DNA of 64,000 nucleotides from assembly GCA_024683645.1 (NCBI GenBank), contig JAIKYA010000075.1, positions 1 to 64,000 of the forward strand, in the 5' to 3' direction. The DNA comes from Lachnospiraceae bacterium. GTDB taxonomy: Bacteria; Bacillota; Clostridia; Lachnospirales; Lachnospiraceae. Below the pieces are notes generated by a model, which saw only the letters and a list, made by a program, of their open reading frames with translations, did not search any database and was not told the origin of the DNA. Numbering within the stretch: the stretch's first letter is position 1; each line of letters begins with the position of its first letter. The position numbers and the translations under genes were made by a program. Below, one piece after another: positions 30,155 to 39,354 of this stretch.

Positions 30155-30291
30155 AAAGCGTTCCGCTTGCGGAACGCTAGCGCCGAGCGCGGTTGCCGAA
30201 GGCAACATTTTCCTCTCGCGCGAGTGCGCATCCCGCCCGGAGGGCTTTTTGCTTTATGGAAATTCCAGAGGAATTTCCTATAAAGCAAAAA
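30155..30291. repeat. Structured intergenic repeat element, copy 1
   Basis: Hairpins agcgttccgc/gcggaacgct, gttgcc-gaa-ggcaac, gccc-gga-gggc, and gctttatggaaattcc/ggaatttcctataaagc; about 105 nt nearly identical to 60411-60517. Confidence 0.88.
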
Positions 30292-30297
30292 CAGCTT

Positions 30298-31500
30298 TCA
30301 GTTTTTCTTCATCAGTACTTCCATTCCCTCGTTAAGCCCTTCTACCGTAAGCGGCAGCATGGGAAAGATCTCTTTTATGGCCGTCTCGGCTTCACGCCAG
30401 GGTGCCGCTCCCGGGGCCATCTTCGGATTCATCCAGACTATCCTCTTATATTTCTGTTTAAGCCTTATCAGCCATTCATAACCGGAATAACCGCCGTTGG
30501 GGCCGCGATAGTTACCGTCCTTGGCATACAGTTCCTCCGGCGCCATGGCCGCATCTCCTACTATTATTACTTTAAAATCCTTATCCAGGTTTTTGAACAT
30601 CCACTCGGTTTCCACCCAGTTACCGTTCTCGCAGCCGGGATCGTTATATACATGGGAATATATGCAGTTATGGAAGTAATAAGTCTTTACTTCCTTATAA
30701 TGATTTGATTTATGTACCGACTGGAACAGCTCGTTTAAAAGATCACAGTAGGGTATCATGGTACCGCCGGAATCCATGAGAAGCAGCAGCTTAACCGTGT
30801 TTTTCCTGGGCTTGTCCATGACTATCTTCAGCACGCCGCCCTGTTCGCAGGTATCGTGCACCGTCCCGTCTATATCCAGTTCGGTCTTCGGTATATCGAG
30901 TTTTGTGGAAAACTGTCTGAGTTTTCTTAGTGCCGCCATAAACTGCCTGCCGGTAAGCACCCTGTCATCCCTGAAATCCCTGTATTTTCTGGCGCCTATG
31001 ACCTGGAAGGCACTCTGGTAGCCTGTCCCTCCGCCTACTCTTATCCCGCCGATATTACCGCCGGTATTGCCGAAAGAGGTCTTGCCCATCGTACCTATCC
31101 AGTAAGCTCCTCCGTTGTGCTCACTGTCCTGATCCTTTAGGCGCTGCTTGAACTTTTTCTCCACGTCATCCTTATCTATCTCAAAAGTCTCAACGGAGTT
31201 CAGATAATCCTTGTCCTCTTCGTGCAGCATATCGTTCATCTCAGGTTTGTCCAGCCATTTCAGCATCCGTTCCGTTACCCCCGGTTCATGCTGCATGGCC
31301 TTGAAGCACTCTTCAAAAGCCTGATCGTATTTATCATAATCGGTCTCGGAATGGACTACTATCGATCTGGCTATATAGTAAAACTTAGTGAGCGACGACT
31401 CGCACAGCCCCATATCAAGGGCGTTCTGCAATGTCAGCCACTCACTTAAGGTAACGCTTATCCCGTATTTGTTTAAGGCATTAAAGAAATTATTGAACAT
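30298..31500 (-). CDS. VWA-containing CoxE-like protein
   Basis: VKLLLLMDSGGTMIPYCDLLNELFQ, TYYFHNCIYSHVY; adjacent to MoxR ATPase. Confidence 0.85.
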   Translation of the reverse strand: MFNNFFNALNKYGISVTLSEWLTLQNALDMGLCESSLTKFYYIARSIVVHSETDYDKYDQAFEECFKAMQHEPGVTERMLKWLDKPEMNDMLHEEDKDYLNSVETFEIDKDDVEKKFKQRLKDQDSEHNGGAYWIGTMGKTSFGNTGGNIGGIRVGGGTGYQSAFQVIGARKYRDFRDDRVLTGRQFMAALRKLRQFSTKLDIPKTELDIDGTVHDTCEQGGVLKIVMDKPRKNTVKLLLLMDSGGTMIPYCDLLNELFQSVHKSNHYKEVKTYYFHNCIYSHVYNDPGCENGNWVETEWMFKNLDKDFKVIIVGDAAMAPEELYAKDGNYRGPNGGYSGYEWLIRLKQKYKRIVWMNPKMAPGAAPWREAETAIKEIFPMLPLTVEGLNEGMEVLMKKN

Positions 31501-32302
31501 AATGCTTTACGGTTTCCAGATCCTCATCCTTTTTGACTATCACACCTATGAACGGAAGCTTCTCTTTCAGGGTATCGGTGGGTATACCGCCCATCTGCAG
31601 CGCATTGACCCAGTCAATGAGCTCCGAAGTGGATGGCTTCTTTCTCACATCCCTTATACCTCTTATCCAATAGAACACCTCCATGGCATTCTTCAGCAGA
31701 TTTTCTTCGATATCCGGGAAATGAACCTTTACGATCTCTTCCATAAGAGCCTCATCGGGGAAATCGATATAGTGGAATATGCATCTGCGCAGGAATGCAT
31801 CAGGCAGTTCCTTTTCAGCATTCGAGGTAATGATAACTATCGGACGATGCTTTGCCTTTACCGTCCTCTTCGTTTCGTGGATATAGAATTCCATCTGGTC
31901 AAGCTCCCACAGCAGGTCGTTGGGAAATTCGAGATCGGCCTTATCTATCTCATCGATAAGCAGCACCACCTGCTCATCACTCTCAAAAGCCTCACCGAGC
32001 TTTCCAAGCTTTATATATCTTGCGATATCATCAACACCCTCTTCACCGAACTGCCCGTCATAAAGACGCTGTATCGTATCATACATATACAGTCCGTCCT
32101 GGGCCTTGGTCGTGGATTTGATGTTCCATATGATCAGCTTTTTACCGAGACTTTTTGCAACAGCCTCTGCCAGCATCGTCTTGCCGGTTCCCGGCTCTCC
32201 CTTTATCAGCAGCGGCTTTTTAAGTGCTATGGCCACATTCACACTGCCCATAAGCGCCTCGCTCGCCACATATTCCTTTGTACTCTTAAATTCCTCTGTC
32301 AT
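31490..32302 (-). CDS. MoxR-type AAA+ ATPase
   Basis: LLIKGEPGTGKTMLAEAVA (Walker A), VVLLIDEIDKAD (Walker B), FLRRCIFHYIDFPD. Confidence 0.92.
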   Translation of the reverse strand: MTEEFKSTKEYVASEALMGSVNVAIALKKPLLIKGEPGTGKTMLAEAVAKSLGKKLIIWNIKSTTKAQDGLYMYDTIQRLYDGQFGEEGVDDIARYIKLGKLGEAFESDEQVVLLIDEIDKADLEFPNDLLWELDQMEFYIHETKRTVKAKHRPIVIITSNAEKELPDAFLRRCIFHYIDFPDEALMEEIVKVHFPDIEENLLKNAMEVFYWIRGIRDVRKKPSTSELIDWVNALQMGGIPTDTLKEKLPFIGVIVKKDEDLETVKHYVQ

Positions 32303-32327
32303 ACACTGTCCTTTCGATCAGATGCCA

Positions 32328-33338
32328 TTATTCCTCCCAGGGAAGTTCATGTTCGGCCTTCAGTTCTCTTATCATCAGTTCGTTTACGGCCTCTTTAACC
32401 GGTTTATCTTCAAAGAGGATCTTGTTGACCTGTTCGATGATAGGCATCTGTACATTGTATTTTTTTGCTAGTTCCAGACCTGCTTTGGCGGAATATACTC
32501 CTTCCACCACCATCTTTACCTCGTCCATGGCTTCTTTCATCTTTTTACCCTGGCCGATCAGTATGCCTGCTCTTCTGTTTCTTGAATGCATGGACGCACA
32601 GGTGACTATAAGATCTCCCATGCCGGTAAGACCTGCAAAAGTCTCGGGTGCGCCGCCCATCACTGTTCCCAGCTTCGATATCTCATTAAGTCCTCTGGTA
32701 ATGAGTGCGGCTTTCGTATTATCACCGTAGCCCAGCCCGTCGGCCATACCTGCGGCTAAAGCCACCACATTCTTAAGAGCTGCTCCCAGCTCAACGCCCA
32801 TCACATCGGGTGAGGTATATACTCTGAAAACCGGTGAAGAGAATATGCTCTGCACATATTCCGCTGTTTTTTTCTTTCTGGCAGCTGCAACTATCGTAGT
32901 CGGCAGCCCGCGTCCAACCTCTTCGGCGTGGGTAGGGCCCGAAAGCACCGCCACATCGGCCTGCGGTACTTCCTCGGATATCTGTATATCCAGAGTCTTC
33001 AGGCTATCTTCTTCTATACCCTTTGCAACATTGACAATGATCTGCCCTTCGGAAACATAAGGCTTCATCTGGGCTGCTGTCTTGCGTGTAAAAATAGAGG
33101 GAACAGCCAGGACCAGCAGGTCCATATCTTTAACAGCCTCTTCAAGCTGTTTAGTGAACTGCATCTTCTCACTGAGCTTTACTCCCGGAAGCTTGTCTTT
33201 ATGTTCATGCTCTGCCTTCAGCATATCTATCTCTTCAGGCAGAGCCGACCATACGCTCACCTCATGTCCGTTATTGTTCAACAGCCACGCCAGTGCTATA
33301 CCCCAGCTGCCTGCACCTATCATTCCTACTTTGGCCAT
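32328..33338 (-). CDS. gpsA: NAD(P)-dependent glycerol-3-phosphate dehydrogenase
   Basis: MAKVGMIGAGSWGIALAWLLNNNGHEVSVW; SGPTHAEEV; ALKNVVALAAGMADGLGYGDNTKAALITRGL; GLTGMGDLIVTC. Start trimmed from the ORF at 33419. Confidence 0.95.
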   Translation of the reverse strand: MAKVGMIGAGSWGIALAWLLNNNGHEVSVWSALPEEIDMLKAEHEHKDKLPGVKLSEKMQFTKQLEEAVKDMDLLVLAVPSIFTRKTAAQMKPYVSEGQIIVNVAKGIEEDSLKTLDIQISEEVPQADVAVLSGPTHAEEVGRGLPTTIVAAARKKKTAEYVQSIFSSPVFRVYTSPDVMGVELGAALKNVVALAAGMADGLGYGDNTKAALITRGLNEISKLGTVMGGAPETFAGLTGMGDLIVTCASMHSRNRRAGILIGQGKKMKEAMDEVKMVVEGVYSAKAGLELAKKYNVQMPIIEQVNKILFEDKPVKEAVNELMIRELKAEHELPWEE

Positions 33339-33357
33339 TACCCTTGTCTCCTCGTAC

Positions 33358-36300
33358 TTATTTGATCTTATAGCTTCCCTTTGCAGCACCTGCATAAGCA
33401 GAACCCTTACCATAGGCAATGACCACTGCCTTGCCCTTTGTCAGGTTGTTATAGCATTTAACCGTAACATTGACTTTCTGCCCTTTCAGCATAACATCTG
33501 TCCTGCCGGGGAATACACGCTCGCCTGTAAATGCAAGCGATTTTGCAGGCTTCAGATCGGTACTCTTTGCATATACCTTTACCTTAGCAGCAGCGATATC
33601 TATCGTCTTGGTATCCTTCGGATAGATAGTCACTTCTTTTTCGATGACACCGCCCTTGTAATTATTTCTTCCGGTCACTCTTATAACTGCCTTCAGTTTT
33701 TCGGATTTGACCATAGTGACGGTATTCTTTTCGAGCACCTTGCCGTCAAGCAGCACCTCAACTGTATAGTCTTTCGCATTCAGAAGCGTTCTGCCTTCAT
33801 CAACATATACCCTGGGCACTACTTTGTTCTTCTTGTTCACGACCATATCCGCAGCATTTATGCTGATAACGCCTTCGACGAATTCACCTTCCGTCACGGT
33901 ATAAGCCTGATTCTTTATTGCTTTCTGTCCCTTATAGTTTCCGGCAAACTTGATGGAATAAGCCGCACTGCCCTTTTTGTTCTTCGGGAAGCTTACTTTA
34001 AAGTCACGGCCTGCAACGAGGCTTCTTGAGCCGCAGTTTACGCTGATAACGGGTCTTGATCCGTTGATGCTGTAGGTAACCGTCGTCTTATCAGCCTTCG
34101 CATTCACCATGCCTTCCTTATCGGCCTTTATCTTGAATGTCTTGGTAACCACACCGGTAAATCCGCCGTAGCCTGCAACGGTAACCTTAGCTTTGCCTGC
34201 GTTAAGATTATTGCTGTAGTATACCTTATAATCATTACCCTCTTTCAGGACATTGCCGTCTCCATCCTTAACGATAAGCTCTTCCGCTGAAAGCTCCACT
34301 GCCTTGCCGTTATAGACTTTGCTGATACCCTTGCCCAGTGAAGCCCTGATGCTGAGTTTCTTCTTATCAGCTACACGGCTTACAACAACGCTGATGGTAT
34401 CCTTGTAATTTCCTTCACCCTTGATCGTTACCTTATCTTTACCGTTGGCTGTTGCCGTAAAGTCTTTACCGTTCTTGAGCATTATGCCGTTATAAGCAAG
34501 CACTACCTTGGGATCCTTATCCCCGTCTGCTATAAAGTAAGCGGGGCAGGCTATCTTGCTGCTCTTTAAGCTCTTCTGGACAATGGTGAACTCAAGAGTC
34601 TTACTGCACTTGTACATTCCCTTGCCTGTGATGATCGCCTGTGCGGTTCCGACATTCTTGTTATTCTTGTATTTTACGGTAAAATCGGTTCCTTCATACA
34701 GTTCATGTCCCTTATACCATACCTTTACCAACGGCTTGAGCGCGGTACCCGTATATGTCATAGAGTATTTGCCCGAGCTGTTCTTTGATACGGTATCGTA
34801 GGTCGTATCTGCATTTCTTACAAATCTGAAATCCATACCGTTTAAGTTAAACGGCTCTTCCACATCGGCTTTTGTTATCTTAAAGCTTCCCTTCAGTTCT
34901 CCGGTATATTTTCCTATACCGTAAGCAACCACATGTCCGGTACCGGCCTCTGCATTATCGCTGTAGACACATACATAGTCTGTGAACGGAACGAGTACGT
35001 AGTCACCATCCTTAATGGTCACCTTGGGAGTCTTTCTCTCCTCACTTACAACTGTCGTGGTATATTCCAGCTCCATCTTAAGCTTTGAGATATTCTTACC
35101 TGCAGGCTGCTCAAAGCCGTTGGCGCTGACTGAGGTGATCTCCAGTTCTTCAATGATAAGACCGTTTTCTGCATTTAATACCAGAGCCTCTTTTCCTGTT
35201 CCTTTACCATTAATGGTCACATCATTTGCAGGATCCTTCAGCCTCTCCTCCAGTTTCTGACCCTTCTTAAGCTTCAGCTTAAGCTCATTGATCTTTTCCC
35301 TGCTGTCAAGTCTTGTCTCAGCCTTCTTGCCTTCGGTGATGACCTTCTGCATATAGCCATCATCCACAGCTGTGAATCTGAGTCCTTCATTTGCGGAAAC
35401 TGTCTTTCTTCCGACAGGACTGTAGAAGCCCTGCACGCCTTCTTTCTTTGCACCCTTGCTGATCGCGTTATCCACGGGAGTAAAGACCGTATCCTGCATA
35501 GCCTCTGCGATCCGGGCATCACCGTTTACTGTCTCGATCAGCTTGTCACCGTTTTCGTTCAGTACGGTATATGAGCTGTTCTCCACAGCCATCATCTTGC
35601 AGCGTACTTTGCATCTCACCTTGCAGCGTACTTTACAACGTACCTTGCAGCGTACTTTGCATCTTACCTTGCAACGCACCTTGCAGCGTACCTTACAGCG
35701 TACGTTTGCCGACTTCAGATCGTTTTTGTTCTTCTCATATTCTGCCTGATCCGCTGCTGTCCAGTCCTCGGACAGAAGGCTTGCGTCAGCGGCGATCGCA
35801 GCCTGTTCATCTGCAGTCCATGCCATATTATCGATAAAGCTGCTGTAGAGATTTTCATCATCCTCAGTCCAGTCAAGGCCGTCCATATCCGGCTCCCAGT
35901 TTTCGTCAAAGACTCCTCCATCCTTCCAGGGAGCACTGTAGATATCATAGGGTACCATGGTTATATCGCAGTCCGCATATTCCGAACCCCAGCTAAGGCC
36001 CTGGGGAAATACCGTGCTCTCACCCTTGTCTATCAGCGTATATTTCCAGTAATTCTTATAAAAGCCGTCATCGCCGTCTTTTTTGATCTCTATATATCTG
36101 TTTTTTCCGGGCCAGTTACTGTCATAGATCGCTATAGCTGAACCGGAAGCAGCTCTGCCTTCGATCACATCATAAGCCAGAACAGCATGGCCGCCCTCGG
36201 GTCCGAAGAGTCCGAGCACCACGGGCTTACCGCTGCTCTTTATCTCTTCCGCTATCTCTGTAGCTGTTGCCGGTATAGAATAGCAATACTGCACCCTGTC

Positions 36301-37914
36301 GTCGTACTGGGATATCTGAAGTCCTTCAAGAAGCTTCCTCAGATCACTGTTCATATCTTCTCTCTTGTCATCGGAAGGATCACGGTCCACTTCATATCCA
36401 AGCATCAGATCAGACGAAGCATATGCACCCTTTTTATAGTTATCGGACAGCAGATCCCTTGCAAAGAACATGGCGCCACCTGCAGACATGCCGTAACAGC
36501 TGCCGCCCCATTCATCATCAAAAACCTCAAATACAACATCTCCCTTTTCACCAAAGATTTCGTTATAACGCTCTTTCGGAATGTGATAATGCCATTCTTC
36601 TTTATATCCGAGTGTGTTTATGTCAGGTATCCAGTAAGTGTTCTCAAAAGAAAAGCTCAGGTCCGGGAAATCAGGATCGCTCGGCAGGGGTATTTCCCTG
36701 GGAAGCCCGTACTCATAAACTATATTATCGCAGCCATAATCATAGTGATTAAGATTCCAGTCATTCTTATCTCCGGCATAATATATCCTTTTAAGACCAT
36801 TGATCGAAACCGGCTCGGTCCATGCCGCAGCTGCAGCCCGGACAGGTAAACCAAGTCTTTCCACACTTGTTCCGTCAAACATGGATCCTTCAAAATCATC
36901 CATGTTAAAGCTTCTTATATCGAGTCGTTTAAGGGCTTTGCAGTCTTTGAAAGCATCTTTGACAGTAATATGACCGCTTACGGGAAAGCTATGCAGATCA
37001 AGGTCCTCAAGCGCGGAGCAGCCTTCAAACATATGTGAAATACCTTCATCACCATCGGCTCCGCTGAGCTTTACCTTATTGAATGAAACGATATCCAGAG
37101 ATTTCAGTTTTGAACAGCCATCGAACATATGGCTCATATTCTCTACCTCGCCGGTATCAAACTTAAGGACCAGTTTTTCGAGAGATGAACAGCCTTGAAA
37201 CATATAAGCCATATTGGTAACAGCTGAGGTATCGAAAGTACCGAAGTTTATCTCTTTCAGACTGCTGCAGCCTGCGAACCAGTAGCTCACATCCGTCATT
37301 CCCGAAATATCCAATGCACTGACATCTATATATTCCAGATTCTTACAATCCTGAAACATCCATGAATATAAACCGTTTGGTGAGACTATGCCATCCTCAA
37401 ACTTTATACCCTTTGTTTTAGTGCTCTGAAAACCGTTAAACAGTCCCACTGAGGGAACAACAGGTTTGGCGTTTATCATCGCCGGTATAAGAAGATATTC
37501 CGGAAACTCCTCCGCCTTATCCCCTTTAAAATTTAGTAACCAGTTTTTACTTCCGTCATCGTTTATATCAAAATGCTCGGCATACCACTGATCCGTCATT
37601 TTTGTAAACAGCTCGTCCGTCAGCGCATCCGCCTTCTCTTCCGAAGCATCAAAAACATCTTTGGCATCAAAAACTGTCTCTCCTGCCGCTTCGGTCTGCA
37701 AAGCCATATCTTCCTTTTTACCGTTAATCAGGTCCAAGACCTCTGCGGAAGTGTCTTCAACAAATACTTCTTCCGAAGCTTCATCCTCATCTGCGGTAAT
37801 GACCTCCTCATATGACGACTCATCTCCGGCCGCATATGCATAGGCGTCGAGACTTCCCGTCAGCATCACCGTACACATCAGAGCAGCTAAAAATCTTTTT
37901 CCTTTCATGATCAT
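33358..37914 (-). CDS. 1518-aa secreted surface protein: BspA/DUF285-type LRR, papain-like cysteine protease-like domain, VRCK array, repeated Ig-like C-terminal modules
   Basis: Signal peptide; ADSWFAGCSSLKEINFGTFDTSAVTNMAYMFQGCSSL-type repeats; GGSCYGMSAGGAMFFARDLL / GGHAVLAYDV / IYDSNWPG; RCKV repeats; YKGHELYEGTDFTVKYKNNKNVGTAQAIITGKGMY modules. Confidence 0.85.
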   Translation of the reverse strand: MIMKGKRFLAALMCTVMLTGSLDAYAYAAGDESSYEEVITADEDEASEEVFVEDTSAEVLDLINGKKEDMALQTEAAGETVFDAKDVFDASEEKADALTDELFTKMTDQWYAEHFDINDDGSKNWLLNFKGDKAEEFPEYLLIPAMINAKPVVPSVGLFNGFQSTKTKGIKFEDGIVSPNGLYSWMFQDCKNLEYIDVSALDISGMTDVSYWFAGCSSLKEINFGTFDTSAVTNMAYMFQGCSSLEKLVLKFDTGEVENMSHMFDGCSKLKSLDIVSFNKVKLSGADGDEGISHMFEGCSALEDLDLHSFPVSGHITVKDAFKDCKALKRLDIRSFNMDDFEGSMFDGTSVERLGLPVRAAAAAWTEPVSINGLKRIYYAGDKNDWNLNHYDYGCDNIVYEYGLPREIPLPSDPDFPDLSFSFENTYWIPDINTLGYKEEWHYHIPKERYNEIFGEKGDVVFEVFDDEWGGSCYGMSAGGAMFFARDLLSDNYKKGAYASSDLMLGYEVDRDPSDDKREDMNSDLRKLLEGLQISQYDDRVQYCYSIPATATEIAEEIKSSGKPVVLGLFGPEGGHAVLAYDVIEGRAASGSAIAIYDSNWPGKNRYIEIKKDGDDGFYKNYWKYTLIDKGESTVFPQGLSWGSEYADCDITMVPYDIYSAPWKDGGVFDENWEPDMDGLDWTEDDENLYSSFIDNMAWTADEQAAIAADASLLSEDWTAADQAEYEKNKNDLKSANVRCKVRCKVRCKVRCKVRCKVRCKVRCKVRCKVRCKMMAVENSSYTVLNENGDKLIETVNGDARIAEAMQDTVFTPVDNAISKGAKKEGVQGFYSPVGRKTVSANEGLRFTAVDDGYMQKVITEGKKAETRLDSREKINELKLKLKKGQKLEERLKDPANDVTINGKGTGKEALVLNAENGLIIEELEITSVSANGFEQPAGKNISKLKMELEYTTTVVSEERKTPKVTIKDGDYVLVPFTDYVCVYSDNAEAGTGHVVAYGIGKYTGELKGSFKITKADVEEPFNLNGMDFRFVRNADTTYDTVSKNSSGKYSMTYTGTALKPLVKVWYKGHELYEGTDFTVKYKNNKNVGTAQAIITGKGMYKCSKTLEFTIVQKSLKSSKIACPAYFIADGDKDPKVVLAYNGIMLKNGKDFTATANGKDKVTIKGEGNYKDTISVVVSRVADKKKLSIRASLGKGISKVYNGKAVELSAEELIVKDGDGNVLKEGNDYKVYYSNNLNAGKAKVTVAGYGGFTGVVTKTFKIKADKEGMVNAKADKTTVTYSINGSRPVISVNCGSRSLVAGRDFKVSFPKNKKGSAAYSIKFAGNYKGQKAIKNQAYTVTEGEFVEGVISINAADMVVNKKNKVVPRVYVDEGRTLLNAKDYTVEVLLDGKVLEKNTVTMVKSEKLKAVIRVTGRNNYKGGVIEKEVTIYPKDTKTIDIAAAKVKVYAKSTDLKPAKSLAFTGERVFPGRTDVMLKGQKVNVTVKCYNNLTKGKAVVIAYGKGSAYAGAAKGSYKIK
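35596..35703 (-). repeat. Nine tandem 12-bp units encoding (VRCK)9
   Basis: Units GTACGCTGTAAG, GTACGCTGCAAG, GTGCGTTGCAAG, GTAAGATGCAAA, GTACGCTGCAAG, GTACGTTGTAAA, GTACGCTGCAAG, GTGAGATGCAAA, GTACGCTGCAAG (minus strand). Confidence 0.98.
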
Positions 37915-37976
37915 CTTCCTTTCTGCACAAACTGCTTATTCCCTGTGGTCTCCTGGTCAATGGTTTAACTCTTATA

Positions 37977-38936
37977 CTATTTCACACACTCATTGCACAG
38001 TTTTGATATAGTGCCGTACAGCACATCATTATCACCTGCGCCCATGACAACGATTATATACGGATCTCCCGCTGCCGAATCAACCGAGAGTATCATGCAC
38101 CTTCCCGCAGACGCGGTGCTTCCTGTCTTTCCGCCGATCACGGTGACTTCTCCGGGCTTTTTATATGCACCTGTCAGATAAGAGTTCGTGGAAGTGATAT
38201 CCTTCGATTGCGGCTCTCCTTCGGCATTACGGTAGTCAACGGTGTATTTGACCGTCTGTATCATCCTCACAAATTCCTCATGTTTTAGAGCTTCGTTAAA
38301 CATAAGATAAAGGTCATACGCGCTGGTATAATGATCCTCATTCGGAAGGCCGTGGGGATTTACAAAATGCGTATGTGTACAGCCAAGCTGAAGGGCTCGT
38401 GTATTCATCATGTCAACAAAATGCTCAACATTGTCGCCGAAACGTATGGCAAGCGCAAGAGCTGCATCATTTGAAGAATTGACGAGAGTCGCATAAAGCA
38501 GCTGGCTGACTGTGAGGCTGTCTCCCTCCTTGAGCCCGAATAGCTGCACACCCTGTTCGCGTATGTTCACATCGCCTACGATCACTTCCTCGCTCAGATC
38601 CTGACAGTTCTCAAGAACGATCAGAGCTGTCATTATCTTGGTAAGCGATGCGGGGTAAAGCCTGTCATTCGCCTTATATGAGTATACTACCTTCCGCTCA
38701 CTTACATTATATACGCAGGCAGCTTTCAGTTCAGAAGTATCAACGGAAGCGCTGTCCGTGATATCTTCGGCCGTGGCACAGAGTTCTTCTGCAAAAAAAG
38801 GCAGTTTTCCGGCTTCTGTCTGTGTATCAATGGAAAAATTGGAATTTCCGTCAAGTGAACCGTAAGGAAGGTCCGGCTTGCTGCCGCCGCAGCCCGTAAG
38901 CAGGAGCATAACGGCAAGCGCGCAGCCGCTGATCAT
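37977..38936 (-). CDS. D-alanyl-D-alanine carboxypeptidase (PBP5/DacA-like), lipoprotein
   Basis: Lipobox LLLTGC; RLYPASLTKIMTALIVLEN (SxxK), LVNSSNDAALALA (SxN), VIGGKTGSTASAGRCM (KTG). Confidence 0.93.
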   Translation of the reverse strand: MISGCALAVMLLLTGCGGSKPDLPYGSLDGNSNFSIDTQTEAGKLPFFAEELCATAEDITDSASVDTSELKAACVYNVSERKVVYSYKANDRLYPASLTKIMTALIVLENCQDLSEEVIVGDVNIREQGVQLFGLKEGDSLTVSQLLYATLVNSSNDAALALAIRFGDNVEHFVDMMNTRALQLGCTHTHFVNPHGLPNEDHYTSAYDLYLMFNEALKHEEFVRMIQTVKYTVDYRNAEGEPQSKDITSTNSYLTGAYKKPGEVTVIGGKTGSTASAGRCMILSVDSAAGDPYIIVVMGAGDNDVLYGTISKLCNECVK

Positions 38937-38940
38937 TTTT

Positions 38941-39339
38941 TCAGTCTTTATATATTTCACGCCACTCCAGATCCCCTCTGTCAAGTGCTTTTATCATCAG
39001 CTCCGCACTGGCCAGATTGGTCGCCAGCGGGATATTATGCATATCGCAGAGCCTTAAAAGGTTGAGAGCATCCAGTTCATGAGTCATGGGACTCAGCGGA
39101 TCTCTCAGAAGTATCATAAGGTCTATCTCGTTATGCTCTATCTGTATTCCCAGCTGCTGCTCGCCGCCCAGCTGGCCGGACAGAAACTTATGAACGTTTA
39201 AGTTCGTCACTTCTTCGATAAGCCGTCCTGTCGTGCCCGTGGCATAAAGTTCATGCCGCGCAAGGATCCCCCTGTAAGCTATACAGAGATCCTGCATGAG
39301 ACGTTTCTTTGCATCATGTGCGATCAGTGCGATTTTCAT
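38941..39339 (-). CDS. mgsA: Methylglyoxal synthase
   Basis: IALIAHDAKKRLMQDLCIAYRGILARHELYATGTTG, SGQLGGEQQLG. Confidence 0.95.
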   Translation of the reverse strand: MKIALIAHDAKKRLMQDLCIAYRGILARHELYATGTTGRLIEEVTNLNVHKFLSGQLGGEQQLGIQIEHNEIDLMILLRDPLSPMTHELDALNLLRLCDMHNIPLATNLASAELMIKALDRGDLEWREIYKD

Positions 39340-39354
39340 TCTGTAACCCCTTTA

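Noticed and set aside
30298-31500. Degenerate MIDAS (DSGGT) as a novelty in the VWA protein
   Set aside because: As recalled, CoxE-like VWA proteins next to MoxR commonly have D-x-GGS/T variants.
35596-35703. Possible CRISPR array
   Set aside because: 12-bp contiguous units without spacers, inside a coding sequence.
35456-35948. ORFs on both strands across the repeat (e.g. LQRTLHLTLQRT...)
   Set aside because: Shadow frames of the 12-bp VRCK repeat; the frame within the 1518-aa protein is the only one with flanking conserved domains and synonymous-only variation.
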